Of a DNA stretch of 34,719 nucleotides, positions 8,954 to 17,004 are shown one piece after another. Made by a program: the position numbers and the translations under genes. A model generated the notes under the pieces. The model made no database searches. It saw nothing but the letters and a program-made list of their open reading frames with translations, and was not told the DNA's origin. Position 1 is the first letter of the stretch. Each line of letters begins with the position of its first letter. This DNA comes from Bacteroidetes/Chlorobi group bacterium MS-B_bin-24 (lineage in GTDB: Bacteria; Bacteroidota; Ignavibacteria; Kapaibacteriales; UBA2268): positions 1-34,719 of the forward strand of contig RCNO01000027.1 in NCBI GenBank assembly GCA_003731685.1. The letters are read 5' to 3'.

Positions 8954-9397
8954 TTATTTGTCGATTATAATCGTAACAGGACCATCATTTACTAATTCAA
9001 TGTTCATCATTTCTCCAAAATCGCCAGAAACGATGGGAATTGGATAGTTGTTTCTCAAATATTCAACAAATTGTTGGTAAAGATTTTTGGCAAGTTCAGG
9101 ATTCGCAGAAAACATAAAATTTGGACGAAAGCCTCTCGAAACATCCCCGTAAAGAGTGAAGTTCGATATAACCATTATTTCGCCGTTTATGTCCCGCACA
9201 GAAAGATTCATCTTATTTTCGCTATCTGGAAAAATCCTCAAATTAACAATTTTGTTTGCAAACCATTTTATCATCTCCATAGTATCATCGGTTTTAATTG
9301 CTAAAAAGACGAGAAGCCCGTTGCCAATGCTTCGCTCTTCCTTTGTGGAAAGAATCTTAACCGTTGCTTTTTTGACTCTTTGAATTACTGCACGCAT
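8954..9397 (-). CDS. dtd: D-aminoacyl-tRNA deacylase
   Basis: DTD hydrolyses D-amino acids (and glycine mischarged on tRNA-Ala) from tRNA. The start at 9397 (MRAVIQRVKKATV) is preferred over an in-frame upstream codon at 9418 because it matches the universal DTD N-terminus. The product has 147 residues, the usual size. NDGPVTIIID near the C-terminus contains the cross-subunit Gly-cisPro motif and catalytic Thr region. The other signature, normally SQFTLYG, reads SNFTLYGD here, a Gln to Asn change next to the oxyanion Phe-Thr. The gene is divergent from fmdB-like and convergent with the WYL regulator. Confidence 0.94.
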   Translation of the reverse strand: MRAVIQRVKKATVKILSTKEERSIGNGLLVFLAIKTDDTMEMIKWFANKIVNLRIFPDSENKMNLSVRDINGEIMVISNFTLYGDVSRGFRPNFMFSANPELAKNLYQQFVEYLRNNYPIPIVSGDFGEMMNIELVNDGPVTIIIDK

Positions 9398-9417
9398 AAA
9401 TCTTTTGTATAAATACA

Positions 9418-9425
9418 CAAAATTA
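9418..9425 (-). promoter_or_regulatory. Candidate promoter of dtd
   Basis: On the minus strand TAATTTTG fits TAnnTTTG. Predicted RNA start is near 9411, leaving a 14-nt leader before the ATG at 9397. Confidence 0.4.
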
Positions 9426-9491
9426 ATAAAATGAAATAAACCAACTTATTTTTCGTTATTGAGAAATTGAAAAATAAAGAGAGGTGGTGCT

Positions 9492-9797
9492 ATGCCAATT
9501 TACGAGTATAAGTGTGAAAAGTGTGGGAAGTTATTTGAGTATCAGCAAAGAATTACCGACCCTCCACTGGAATTTTGTCCACCAGAAATTTGTGAAAATT
9601 CCGAACATAAAGGTCAAGGGAAAGTGCACCGACTAATTAGCAAAGGTGTTGGATTAATTTTCAAGGGCAATGGGTTCTATATTACTGATTACGCCCGTAA
9701 AAACTCTTCACTTGCTACTGTGGACAAGAAAGATCATTCTCTTGACCATTCGAAAAATGGAACTTCCGCTACAAAACCCGTGGAAAAGAAAGATTAG
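9492..9797 (+). CDS. FmdB-family zinc-ribbon protein
   Basis: The 101-residue product has the FmdB/CxxC_CxxC_SSSS N-terminus MPIYEYKCEKCGKLFEY, a second Cys pair in FCPPEIC, and the family's LISKG and FKGNGFYITDY segments near residues 50-75. The second zinc half is unusual: CPPEIC has three residues between cysteines and is followed by an inserted ENSEHKGQGK stretch, where most members have CPxCGG. The tail is polar and disordered. An AGAGGTGG ribosome site precedes the ATG. The family's role is poorly known (putative regulator or metal chaperone). A terminator follows immediately. Confidence 0.88.
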   Translation: MPIYEYKCEKCGKLFEYQQRITDPPLEFCPPEICENSEHKGQGKVHRLISKGVGLIFKGNGFYITDYARKNSSLATVDKKDHSLDHSKNGTSATKPVEKKD

Positions 9798-9819
9798 TAA
9801 AGTTTTACCAATGGTTAGG

Positions 9820-9856
9820 GGGAAGGTTAAAAAATAGCCTTCCCTTTTTTATTTTT
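9820..9856 (+). terminator. Intrinsic terminator after FmdB-like gene
   Basis: A ten-pair stem with one G-T wobble (GGGAAGGTTA 9820-9829 with TAGCCTTCCC 9835-9844) encloses an A5 loop and is followed by TTTTTTATTTTT. It is a textbook rho-independent signal. Confidence 0.9.
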
Positions 9857-9878
9857 GTAGTTTAAATTAATTTTGGAA

Positions 9879-12110
9879 ATGACAAAAATTTCAATTCAGG
9901 AAGACATAGAAGAACAGAGCCCTATATTGAAAAATTTAAACCCTGTCCAGCGAGAAGCTGTTAAGGCAATCGAGGGACCATCATTGATTGTTGCTGGAGC
10001 GGGAAGTGGCAAAACAAGAGTTCTGACACATAAAATTGCTTATCTTATTGACAATGGAGTGCCCCCCCAAAACATACTTGCTTTGACCTTCACGAATAAA
10101 GCAGCGAATGTAATGAAGGAACGAATAGCCACGCTGGTAAATCCAGAAGCCTCGAAAAGAATTTGGGCTGGAACTTTCCACTCTATGTTTGCAAGGATTC
10201 TACGATTAGAAGCTTCGGCTTTGGGCTATACTCCGAACTTTTCAATTTACGATGCTGACGATTCAATAAGTGTAATTAAAAGAATTTTGCAGAGTTATTC
10301 CGTGTCGAATAATCGTTTGAGTCCCGATAATGTTCATCACATAATTTCGCTGGCAAAAAACAAAGTAATTTCCCCTGAAGAATTTGCTCGAAATGCTTCT
10401 ACGCCCATTGAACGGGAGATTGCTAACTTTTACAAAGAATATCAAGACTACCTACATCAAAATAATGCAATGGATTTTGATGACCTCTTGGTCAATACAT
10501 ACGAACTTTTTAATTCCTTCCCTGAAATTTTAGAAAAATATCAGGAGCGATTTCTGTTTATTCTTGTTGATGAATACCAAGATACAAACAGAGTGCAATA
10601 CCTTGTATTGAGGAAGCTTTCTTCAAAATACAAAAACATAACAGTTGTCGGCGATGATGCCCAAAGTATTTACAAATGGAGAGGAGCAGACATTAGAAAT
10701 ATATTGGATTTTCAAAAGGATTTTCCCGAAGCCAAAATATTTCGGTTGGAGCAAAATTATCGGTCGACAAAGAATATTCTTTCCGCTGCCGACAGCGTGA
10801 TTAAGTTTAATCGCAAGCAAATTGAAAAGAAGCTTTGGACGGAGAATCCCGAAGGCGATTTGTTTGAACTTTATGCTTGTGAAACCGAAAAGGACGAAGC
10901 AAATTTAGTGGTGAAGAAAATTAAGGAACTTGTTTCGGAAAGCGATTATTCGCTGGGCGATATTGCTGTATTTTACAGAACAAATGCTCAATCTCTGGAA
11001 TTTGAAAATGCTTTCCGTCGGGAAAATATAAATTACATTGTTGTTGGCGGAATGTCGTTCTATAAACGCAAGGAAATTAAGGATGTTTTGGCATATCTTA
11101 AATTATTAACTAATCCAAATGATAACGAAGCATTTTTGAGAATAATCAATGAGCCACCGAGAGGCATTGGGAAGGTGACTCTTTCTCATTTATTAAACTA
11201 TTCTCGACAGAACAAAGTTGCACTTTTTGAAGTTTTAGAAAAAATTGATGAAGTTCAAAATATTCAATCTCGTGCCGAAGCAATTTTAAAAGAGCTTAGG
11301 AATTGGGTTTTGGAAACACAAGAAAAATTAAAGAAAAAAGAACGAGTTGGAGAAATTATCATCGAATACATACGACAATCGGGATTAATTCAAATGTATG
11401 AGGAAATTGGAACCGAAGATGCTTACGATAGGATAGAAAATATCGAGACACTTTTAAGCGATATTTATGACTTTCTACGAACAAATGAAAACTTTGGCAT
11501 TGAAGACTATTTGCAACAAATAAGCTTAATATCGGATATAGACGAAAAAAATCTTTCCACCGAACAAGTCAAGTTAATGACACTGCATTCCGCAAAAGGT
11601 TTGGAATTTCCCGTAGTTTTTATTGTTGGGCTCGAGCAGGGTTTGTTTCCTCTGATAAGGTTTCGCAGTAATACTGATGACGAAGAAGAAGAAGAACGAA
11701 GGCTTTTCTATGTTGGTTTAACTCGAGCAAAAGAAAAAGTCATTTTAACATATTGCAAGAACAGACAAAGATTTGGAGTTGATTCTTATCAAGTGCCATC
11801 GAAATTTTTGAGTGAAATCGACAAGAAATATTTAGTTGTTTATGACAAAGAGCTTCAAACAAAATCAAGTTATTACCACAAAAGTTATACAGGAACACCG
11901 AAATCTGAATCGGCAGTTGAATACAATGAATATGACCAGACCGACGATGGAGTATTGAGAATAGGGGATAAGGTGGTGCATCCATTTTTTGGCATTGGCA
12001 GGGTGGAACACCTTGAAGGAAGTGGAAACTACGCACAAGCACTTGTGAACTTTGAATCCGTAGGTCGTAAAAGACTTATGTTGCAATATGCCAAATTGAG
12101 AAAAATTTAA
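9879..12110 (+). CDS. pcrA: UvrD/PcrA-type superfamily 1 DNA helicase
   Basis: A 3'-5' helicase for nucleotide-excision repair, replication restart and removal of RecA or stalled RNA polymerase. Motifs in order: Q motif NPVQREAV, Walker A GAGSGKTRVL near residue 45, DEYQDTN (motif II) near 230, GDDAQSIYKWRGAD (III), LEQNYRST (IV), MTLHSAKGLEFPVVF (V) near 565, and VGLTRAKEK (VI) near 610. The last 50 residues (GDKVVHPFFGIGRVE onward) form the Tudor-like domain with which PcrA/UvrD bind RNA polymerase. Length 743 is typical. The ATG at 9879 is chosen over an upstream in-frame TTG at 9873. Any TAnnTTTG promoter at 9868-9875 would start RNA inside the gene, so the true promoter is elsewhere. Confidence 0.95.
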   Translation: MTKISIQEDIEEQSPILKNLNPVQREAVKAIEGPSLIVAGAGSGKTRVLTHKIAYLIDNGVPPQNILALTFTNKAANVMKERIATLVNPEASKRIWAGTFHSMFARILRLEASALGYTPNFSIYDADDSISVIKRILQSYSVSNNRLSPDNVHHIISLAKNKVISPEEFARNASTPIEREIANFYKEYQDYLHQNNAMDFDDLLVNTYELFNSFPEILEKYQERFLFILVDEYQDTNRVQYLVLRKLSSKYKNITVVGDDAQSIYKWRGADIRNILDFQKDFPEAKIFRLEQNYRSTKNILSAADSVIKFNRKQIEKKLWTENPEGDLFELYACETEKDEANLVVKKIKELVSESDYSLGDIAVFYRTNAQSLEFENAFRRENINYIVVGGMSFYKRKEIKDVLAYLKLLTNPNDNEAFLRIINEPPRGIGKVTLSHLLNYSRQNKVALFEVLEKIDEVQNIQSRAEAILKELRNWVLETQEKLKKKERVGEIIIEYIRQSGLIQMYEEIGTEDAYDRIENIETLLSDIYDFLRTNENFGIEDYLQQISLISDIDEKNLSTEQVKLMTLHSAKGLEFPVVFIVGLEQGLFPLIRFRSNTDDEEEEERRLFYVGLTRAKEKVILTYCKNRQRFGVDSYQVPSKFLSEIDKKYLVVYDKELQTKSSYYHKSYTGTPKSESAVEYNEYDQTDDGVLRIGDKVVHPFFGIGRVEHLEGSGNYAQALVNFESVGRKRLMLQYAKLRKI

Positions 12111-12131
12111 AATGGAAATTGAGGAAATTTT

Positions 12132-12178
12132 AACAAGTTTTGCACGAGATTTCAACAAGTTTTCCACAATTTTTCCAC
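12132..12178 (+). promoter_or_regulatory. Helically phased direct repeats before AlbA_2 gene
   Basis: AACAAGTTTT occurs at 12132-12141 and 12154-12163 (22 bp apart), and TTTTCCAC at 12160-12167 and 12171-12178 (11 bp apart). Spacings of one and two helical turns suggest protein binding on one DNA face. TTTTCCACA differs by one base from a DnaA box. This may be an operator for the downstream winged-helix protein. Confidence 0.35.
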
Positions 12179-12196
12179 TTGGTTATAGATTTTTTT

Positions 12197-12847
12197 ATGG
12201 ATATAGAAAAGCTCAAAGAAATCATAATTGAAGGCGAATCTTCGACAGTTGAATTCAAAAGAAAAGTAACAACTGCCGAAAAAATTGCCAAAGAACTTTG
12301 TGCTTTTGCAAATACAAAAGGTGGTTACCTGATTATTGGAGTTGACGATGACCGCAAAGTTGTCGGAGTTGACTCCGAGAAATCTGAAATCGATATAATT
12401 GAAATAGCCTGTCAGTTTACAATTTATCCCCCAATTACTCCTAAAAGCATTGAAGTTATAAATTACAACAAGAAAGACATTATTGTGGTTGAAATCGAAG
12501 AGAGTAACAATAAGCCTCATACAATTGAAGGAATCGACGAAAAGGGTAGGACTCGACGATTTGCATACATAAGAATTGGCGAAAAGTCTGTTGTTGCCAG
12601 TAAAGAAATGAAACGATTACTTTCGGGCTTGAATGCAAATTCCAAACCTATGAAGATTTACATTGGTGAGCAAGAAAAACGATTATTTGACTATTTGGAA
12701 AAGCACGAAAAAATTACCGTTCGCGAATTTGCTAAGCTTGTAAATATTTCGGAAAGAAGGGCTTCTGCTGTGCTTGTAAAACTTGTAAGAGTTGGTGTTC
12801 TTCAAATTTTTACCGATATGAATAACGATTACTTTGGTTTGGCATAG
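12197..12847 (+). CDS. AlbA_2 (Schlafen-like) winged-helix protein
   Basis: A 216-residue protein. Residues about 1-130 are an AlbA_2/Schlafen AAA_4-type domain: the STVEFKRK start, CAFANTKGGYLIIGVDDD and a VGVD turn, and RRFAYIRIGEKSVVAS are the family's conserved segments. Residues about 150-216 are a winged helix (VREFAKLVNISERRASAVL). Many proteins of this type act as regulators with a nucleotide or nucleic-acid ligand. The ATG at 12197 is chosen because the domain begins there; the open frame extends further upstream without homologous-looking sequence. It starts 86 bp after the helicase gene and its last 19 bp overlap the end of convergent lpxK. The target is unknown. Confidence 0.82.
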   Translation: MDIEKLKEIIIEGESSTVEFKRKVTTAEKIAKELCAFANTKGGYLIIGVDDDRKVVGVDSEKSEIDIIEIACQFTIYPPITPKSIEVINYNKKDIIVVEIEESNNKPHTIEGIDEKGRTRRFAYIRIGEKSVVASKEMKRLLSGLNANSKPMKIYIGEQEKRLFDYLEKHEKITVREFAKLVNISERRASAVLVKLVRVGVLQIFTDMNNDYFGLA

Positions 12848-13848
12848 TTCTTCAGTATTTTTTCGACCGCGTCGAAAATTAATTCTATCTTTTCGACTTC
12901 TAATTCCAAAACAGCAACAACCAATTCTATTCCGTTTTCGATAAACTTCTTTTGGAATGTTTTAAGTTTGACATAGTCCTTTTCGGTTGTTACTAAATAA
13001 TGGATGTTAAGGCTTTTAATCTGCTCAATAATTTTTTCAACATCGGAGGTAGAATAATAATGATGGTCACGAAACTTGAAATGGATTACAATTTCGGGAA
13101 AAAGTTTTTCAAGACTTTGTCTAAAATTTTCGTTCCTACCTATTGCACTTACCAAAGCAATCTTTTCGTTAGCAAGCTCTTGTGGGTTAACTTTTTCGTT
13201 GTTTGAGTTGTAAAAATCTTTGATAACTTTTCGATATTTTAGAATTCTTTCGGAAAATTGAGCCAAATGTTGCTTGTTTTGTTCGTCAACGCCGTCTTCC
13301 AAAAGAATGAAATCCGCACGTTCTAAATTTTTTAATGGTTCCCTGAGTATTCCTTTGGGGAAAAGATATGGCTTGTTTAAAGTTTCCTTATCGATTAGAA
13401 CGATGTCCAAATCACGATGGAGTTTGCGATGTTGGAAGCCATCGTCTACTAATATTATATCACAATTTTCAAGTTTGTTTATATACGGAATGGCTTTGTA
13501 TTTTTTCTGTGAAATGACTAAAGTGACATCTAATTTTTGTAAAGTCAAATACATTTCGTCCCCAATTTGCTCCCAAGAGAATGCATTTTTATTTTTTTCG
13601 ACGATTTGAATTTTTTTGTCTATCCTTTTGTATCCTCTCGAAAGGATTGCTGGTTTTATGTTGCGTTCAAGAAGAAGTCTGGCAAGCAAAATTGTAAATG
13701 GAGTTTTACCAGTTCCACCGAAAGAGACATTTCCAATGCTTATTACAGGAGAATTTGCTAGAACAATAGAAAAGATTTTAGTATCGAAGAGAAAATTTCT
13801 TGTTTCAACAATAAATGAAAAAAATTTAGAAAGCAAATAAAGAAACAT
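12829..13848 (-). CDS. lpxK: Tetraacyldisaccharide 4'-kinase LpxK
   Basis: LpxK phosphorylates the 4' position of the lipid A disaccharide at the inner membrane, the sixth step of the Raetz pathway. The 339-residue product has an N-terminal hydrophobic membrane-association helix, a P-loop in GNVSFGGTGKTP near residue 40-50, the second Walker-type motif VDDGFQHR near 135, and TTEKDYVKL near 295. It starts 1 bp after the stop of the Memo-AMMECR1 gene, and its stop overlaps the AlbA_2 gene tail to tail. Presence of lpxK shows that the organism makes lipid A. No other lpx gene is in the window. Confidence 0.95.
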   Translation of the reverse strand: MFLYLLSKFFSFIVETRNFLFDTKIFSIVLANSPVISIGNVSFGGTGKTPFTILLARLLLERNIKPAILSRGYKRIDKKIQIVEKNKNAFSWEQIGDEMYLTLQKLDVTLVISQKKYKAIPYINKLENCDIILVDDGFQHRKLHRDLDIVLIDKETLNKPYLFPKGILREPLKNLERADFILLEDGVDEQNKQHLAQFSERILKYRKVIKDFYNSNNEKVNPQELANEKIALVSAIGRNENFRQSLEKLFPEIVIHFKFRDHHYYSTSDVEKIIEQIKSLNIHYLVTTEKDYVKLKTFQKKFIENGIELVVAVLELEVEKIELIFDAVEKILKNYAKPK

Positions 13849-13849
13849 A

Positions 13850-15358
13850 TTAATGGATGATTAAAGCTTCGAAGGAAAAAATCTCTGCCTCTGGGTCGAG
13901 ATATGTGGTTTTGGATAATCCAGCTTTCAAACACAAATTTTCAAGGAATGTTCTAACATCCCAATTCCTTTCCGATGCAACTTGTGGAAGCAAAAGCCCC
14001 GAATGATTTCGATAACGAATGAATAATCCATGCTTTCCAATTTGAATTTCATTTTCAGAGAAAACTTTTTTGAACCGTGATAAGATGGTTATTTCATAAG
14101 ACAATTCAGGTAATTCTTGGGATTTAACAGGACCGAAACGCCAATCACTTGTAGCACTGAGTTTGGCAACTTCAAAAACTTCCCAATATAAAGGCTTGAC
14201 AGGGAATAAATGTCCCATACAAGCTCTAAGTTCGCCGTTCTTTTCTATTGTAACAAATGCAGTGGAATGCTCCGAAAGAAAGCCAGTAGGTGTCGAAAAT
14301 TGGCTAATATCGGGTTTTTCGCCTTTTGCAACTGCTTCGACGGTTTTCTTTGCCAAGTCAAGAAGAAACTTCTTGTCATTTGGGGTTAGCTTTGGTAGAG
14401 ATGATACTGAAAATTCAGGGTCATAAGTTAAAGCCCCAGCAAAATAGCCCACAACTTGGTCTTTCATTCGAGGTGCATAAGGGGAATCTCCGCTTGTCCC
14501 GTAATGAATCGGGACGGGTTTGTTTGCGCCCAATGCTTCGGAAACACTCAACACCACAGCGATGGGTCCACCACCACAAACTTCAACTTCTCTCGAATTG
14601 AGCAAGCTGGTTAGTTTGAAATAATCAAAACGTGAAAATGTTTGTACAAATTTCTCATCAATGCTATATGCAGTTTTATAACTATGATAGTGAGAAAGGT
14701 CTGAGCTTGCTATTAATAGAACTTCATTGGCTTGTGGAGTATTTTGCAAAGCCTTATAAATTGCCATTGTTAAAGAATGGATAATTACATTTTCTTGGCT
14801 ACCCATAACAATTGGAACGATTTTAGCGTTTGGCAGAACTTTTTGGACAAAGGGAATTTGCACCTCGAGGGAATGCTCAGGAGTAACTCTTTGCCACTGG
14901 TGACCTTCCATAGATAGTTTAACGTAGATATTCTGGCATGAAATTCGGTTGGCGAGTTCTTTGTCGACCAAAACTGGTCCAAGGGGGGTTACGTATGCAT
15001 CGCCCGAAAAGACCGAAGCATATGGAAAATAAACTTGATGGGAAGGAGAGATGATGATTACCGTTTTGATGTTTCTCCCTACTAATTCCCGATAAGCTTT
15101 GCCTGCAACGAAACCGCTGTATACATATCCAGCGTGGGGCGAAATTATACCAAGTATTTTGACATTTTCGGGGATAACTTTTGGCTTATCCAGTTCGAGA
15201 TATTTTTCAATTTCGGCATTTAGAGAATCAGCATCGGCAGGGTAGAAAGCACCAGCCACAGTCGGTGGCCTATATGAAATGCTTTTTTCCGAGGGAGCAT
15301 CTTGCGACATAAGTTCCATTCTCCCAAGAATAATTAACAAAAGAATAAATGCAAACAT
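13850..15358 (-). CDS. Memo-AMMECR1 fusion (AmmeMemoRadiSam B+A), exported
   Basis: A 502-residue two-domain protein. After an N-terminal hydrophobic segment (FAFILLLIILG) that looks like a short signal peptide, residues about 28-300 are a Memo domain: SPHAGYVYSG, SPSHQVYF and CGGGPIAVVL give the two His and the Cys equivalent to the metal site of human Memo1, and SSDLSHYHSY is also typical. Residues about 315-500 are an AMMECR1 domain (STAFVTIEKNGELRACMGH, then DWRFGPV and LPELSYEITILS). In many prokaryotes these two proteins accompany a radical-SAM enzyme (AmmeMemoRadiSam); none is in this window. The gene lies 36 bp after the transketolase C-half and 1 bp before lpxK. The reaction is unknown. 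Confidence 0.88.
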   Translation of the reverse strand: MFAFILLLIILGRMELMSQDAPSEKSISYRPPTVAGAFYPADADSLNAEIEKYLELDKPKVIPENVKILGIISPHAGYVYSGFVAGKAYRELVGRNIKTVIIISPSHQVYFPYASVFSGDAYVTPLGPVLVDKELANRISCQNIYVKLSMEGHQWQRVTPEHSLEVQIPFVQKVLPNAKIVPIVMGSQENVIIHSLTMAIYKALQNTPQANEVLLIASSDLSHYHSYKTAYSIDEKFVQTFSRFDYFKLTSLLNSREVEVCGGGPIAVVLSVSEALGANKPVPIHYGTSGDSPYAPRMKDQVVGYFAGALTYDPEFSVSSLPKLTPNDKKFLLDLAKKTVEAVAKGEKPDISQFSTPTGFLSEHSTAFVTIEKNGELRACMGHLFPVKPLYWEVFEVAKLSATSDWRFGPVKSQELPELSYEITILSRFKKVFSENEIQIGKHGLFIRYRNHSGLLLPQVASERNWDVRTFLENLCLKAGLSKTTYLDPEAEIFSFEALIIH

Positions 15359-15394
15359 AAATTAATGAAAATGAAAAATATAGCAAAACAAAAT

Positions 15395-16423
15395 TTAAAT
15401 TAAATCTTGAGAAATTGGGGCAATGTCCTCTACATTTCGGTAAACGTGGTTCGATTGTGGTTTGTTATCACGCCTATCTATTGCTTTTAAAGCTGACGAA
15501 TAAATTTCTTTCCAAGTTAGCCCAAACTTTTCTAACAATTCCTCTGGTTCGCCACTTTCGCCGAAGCGGTCGGGAACGCCAACAAATTCGATTGGGACGG
15601 GGTAGTTTTTTGCAAGGACTTCTGCAACAGCGCCACCAAGTCCTCCGTGAACTTGATGCTCTTCGGCTGTTACAACTGCACCGCAAGTTCTTGCAGCCTC
15701 GACAATAGTTTCAACGTCAATTGGTTTAAGTGTGTGACTGTTGATGACCATAGCCGAAATTCCTCGTCTTTTCCAAAGCTCATCGGCAGCGAGGAGTGAT
15801 TGCCATACCATAATGCCACAGGCAATGATGGCTATATCTTTGCCTTGACGAAAGATTTCAGCTTTGCCAATTTTAAAAGGGGTCTCTTCGGTGGTAAAGT
15901 AGGGAACTGGCGCTCTGCCAAATCGAACAAAAGCAGGACCATAAAATTCAGCAACTGCAAGAGTAGCCTTCTTGGTCTCGAGGTAATCACAAGGAACAAC
16001 AAGTTTCATATTTGGTAAGGTTCTTAGCAAAGAAAGTTCTTCGAGAGACTGATGAGTTGCACCGTCTGGTCCAACTGTTATTCCAGAATGTCCCCCACCA
16101 ATTTTAACATTAGCATTATTATAACAAACTGAAATTCGTAATTGGTCGGCATTCCTAAAAGCAGAAAAAACACTATATGTAGCAAAGAAGGGAATTTTAC
16201 CCGATAAAGCCATTCCAACTGCAATGGTTGTAGCGTTTTGTTCTGCAATTCCGATTGAAAAAAATCGGTCTGGAAACTTCTCTTTAAAGAAAGAGGTTAA
16301 TACTGAACCAGTTACATCTGCTCCAAGAACAACGACATTCGGGTATTTCTCGCCAAGCTCGACCAAAGCTTCGCCAAATCCATAGCGTGTTGCTTTTTTG
16401 CCAAGTAATTTAAATTCGTTCAT
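15395..16423 (-). CDS. Transketolase, C-terminal half (split enzyme)
   Basis: A 342-residue subunit with the pyrimidine-binding and C-terminal domains of a two-gene transketolase. GIAEQNATTIAVGMA carries the catalytic Glu that activates the TPP ring, and GPDGATHQSLEEL contains conserved substrate-site residues. With the N-half it would move two-carbon units between sugar phosphates in the non-oxidative pentose phosphate pathway. Split transketolases are usual in archaea and many anaerobes. Its ATG overlaps the stop of the lipoprotein gene (ATGA, 16420-16423), implying coupled translation. After about residue 315 a polar tail extends past the conserved domain. Confidence 0.93.
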   Translation of the reverse strand: MNEFKLLGKKATRYGFGEALVELGEKYPNVVVLGADVTGSVLTSFFKEKFPDRFFSIGIAEQNATTIAVGMALSGKIPFFATYSVFSAFRNADQLRISVCYNNANVKIGGGHSGITVGPDGATHQSLEELSLLRTLPNMKLVVPCDYLETKKATLAVAEFYGPAFVRFGRAPVPYFTTEETPFKIGKAEIFRQGKDIAIIACGIMVWQSLLAADELWKRRGISAMVINSHTLKPIDVETIVEAARTCGAVVTAEEHQVHGGLGGAVAEVLAKNYPVPIEFVGVPDRFGESGEPEELLEKFGLTWKEIYSSALKAIDRRDNKPQSNHVYRNVEDIAPISQDLI

Positions 16424-17004
16424 ACTTTTACCTTGATAAGTTTCTCAAGCACAGAGAAGTTTAAATTTTGCACCAAATCCATAGCTGTTTCGCGAAAATT
16501 TGGATAATTTATCGCTTCGATTTTAATATGAAAGCGTCCGTAGTAAACTAAATCCAATTTGCTTCCATTCGAAAGTTCATCACTCGAAAAAACCCCAGCA
16601 CCATTTTTGATGAAGTAAACATCCTTTCCCGGTTTAAGTTCATATAAATTTTTTAAATGCTCAGGCAGATTAGAAAAACTAAGGTAATCGTAAATGTATA
16701 TAACAACTAAACCTAACGATGAAACATATTCACCTGAAGCAGTATTTACTGTGAGAGAAGAGTATTTAATCTTTCCAGTATTAACTTTATCGAGCCTTAA
16801 ATCTCCAAAGCTTTCCGGGAAAATTTTTTTTAAAATGTCCGAAGAAATTGGTTCTGTGCTAATATTTTGGTAATTCGATACTATTGGTTTACTTTCAAAT
16901 GAAATAGTCGTATCGGCAACTTGCTGCTGATTATCGGCTTTTTCTTTTTTTGAGCAGCCAGAAAACATTAACAATGTCAATATTGCAAAAAGAATCGCTT
17001 TCAT
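16420..17004 (-). CDS. Lipoprotein between transketolase halves
   Basis: A 194-residue lipoprotein beginning MKAILFAILTLLMFSGC, a signal peptide with lipobox FSGC, followed by a Ser/Lys/Glu/Gln linker and a mixed alpha-beta domain of about 150 residues that I do not recognise. The start at 17004 overlaps the stop of the transketolase N-half in ATGA, and its own stop overlaps the start of the C-half in ATGA, so all three reading frames are translationally coupled. A periplasmic or membrane-bound product between two cytoplasmic enzyme subunits is odd. Nothing in it hints at sugar binding. Existence is well supported, function is not. Confidence 0.85.
   Translation of the reverse strand: MKAILFAILTLLMFSGCSKKEKADNQQQVADTTISFESKPIVSNYQNISTEPISSDILKKIFPESFGDLRLDKVNTGKIKYSSLTVNTASGEYVSSLGLVVIYIYDYLSFSNLPEHLKNLYELKPGKDVYFIKNGAGVFSSDELSNGSKLDLVYYGRFHIKIEAINYPNFRETAMDLVQNLNFSVLEKLIKVKV

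Noticed and set aside
9868-9875. TAATTTTG before the helicase gene as its promoter
   Set aside because: It lies 3 nt before the ATG, so RNA would begin inside the coding region.
12160-12178. DnaA-box-like TTTTCCACA as a sign of a replication origin
   Set aside because: Only one near-match with a mismatch, no box cluster, and no dnaA, dnaN or other origin genes nearby.
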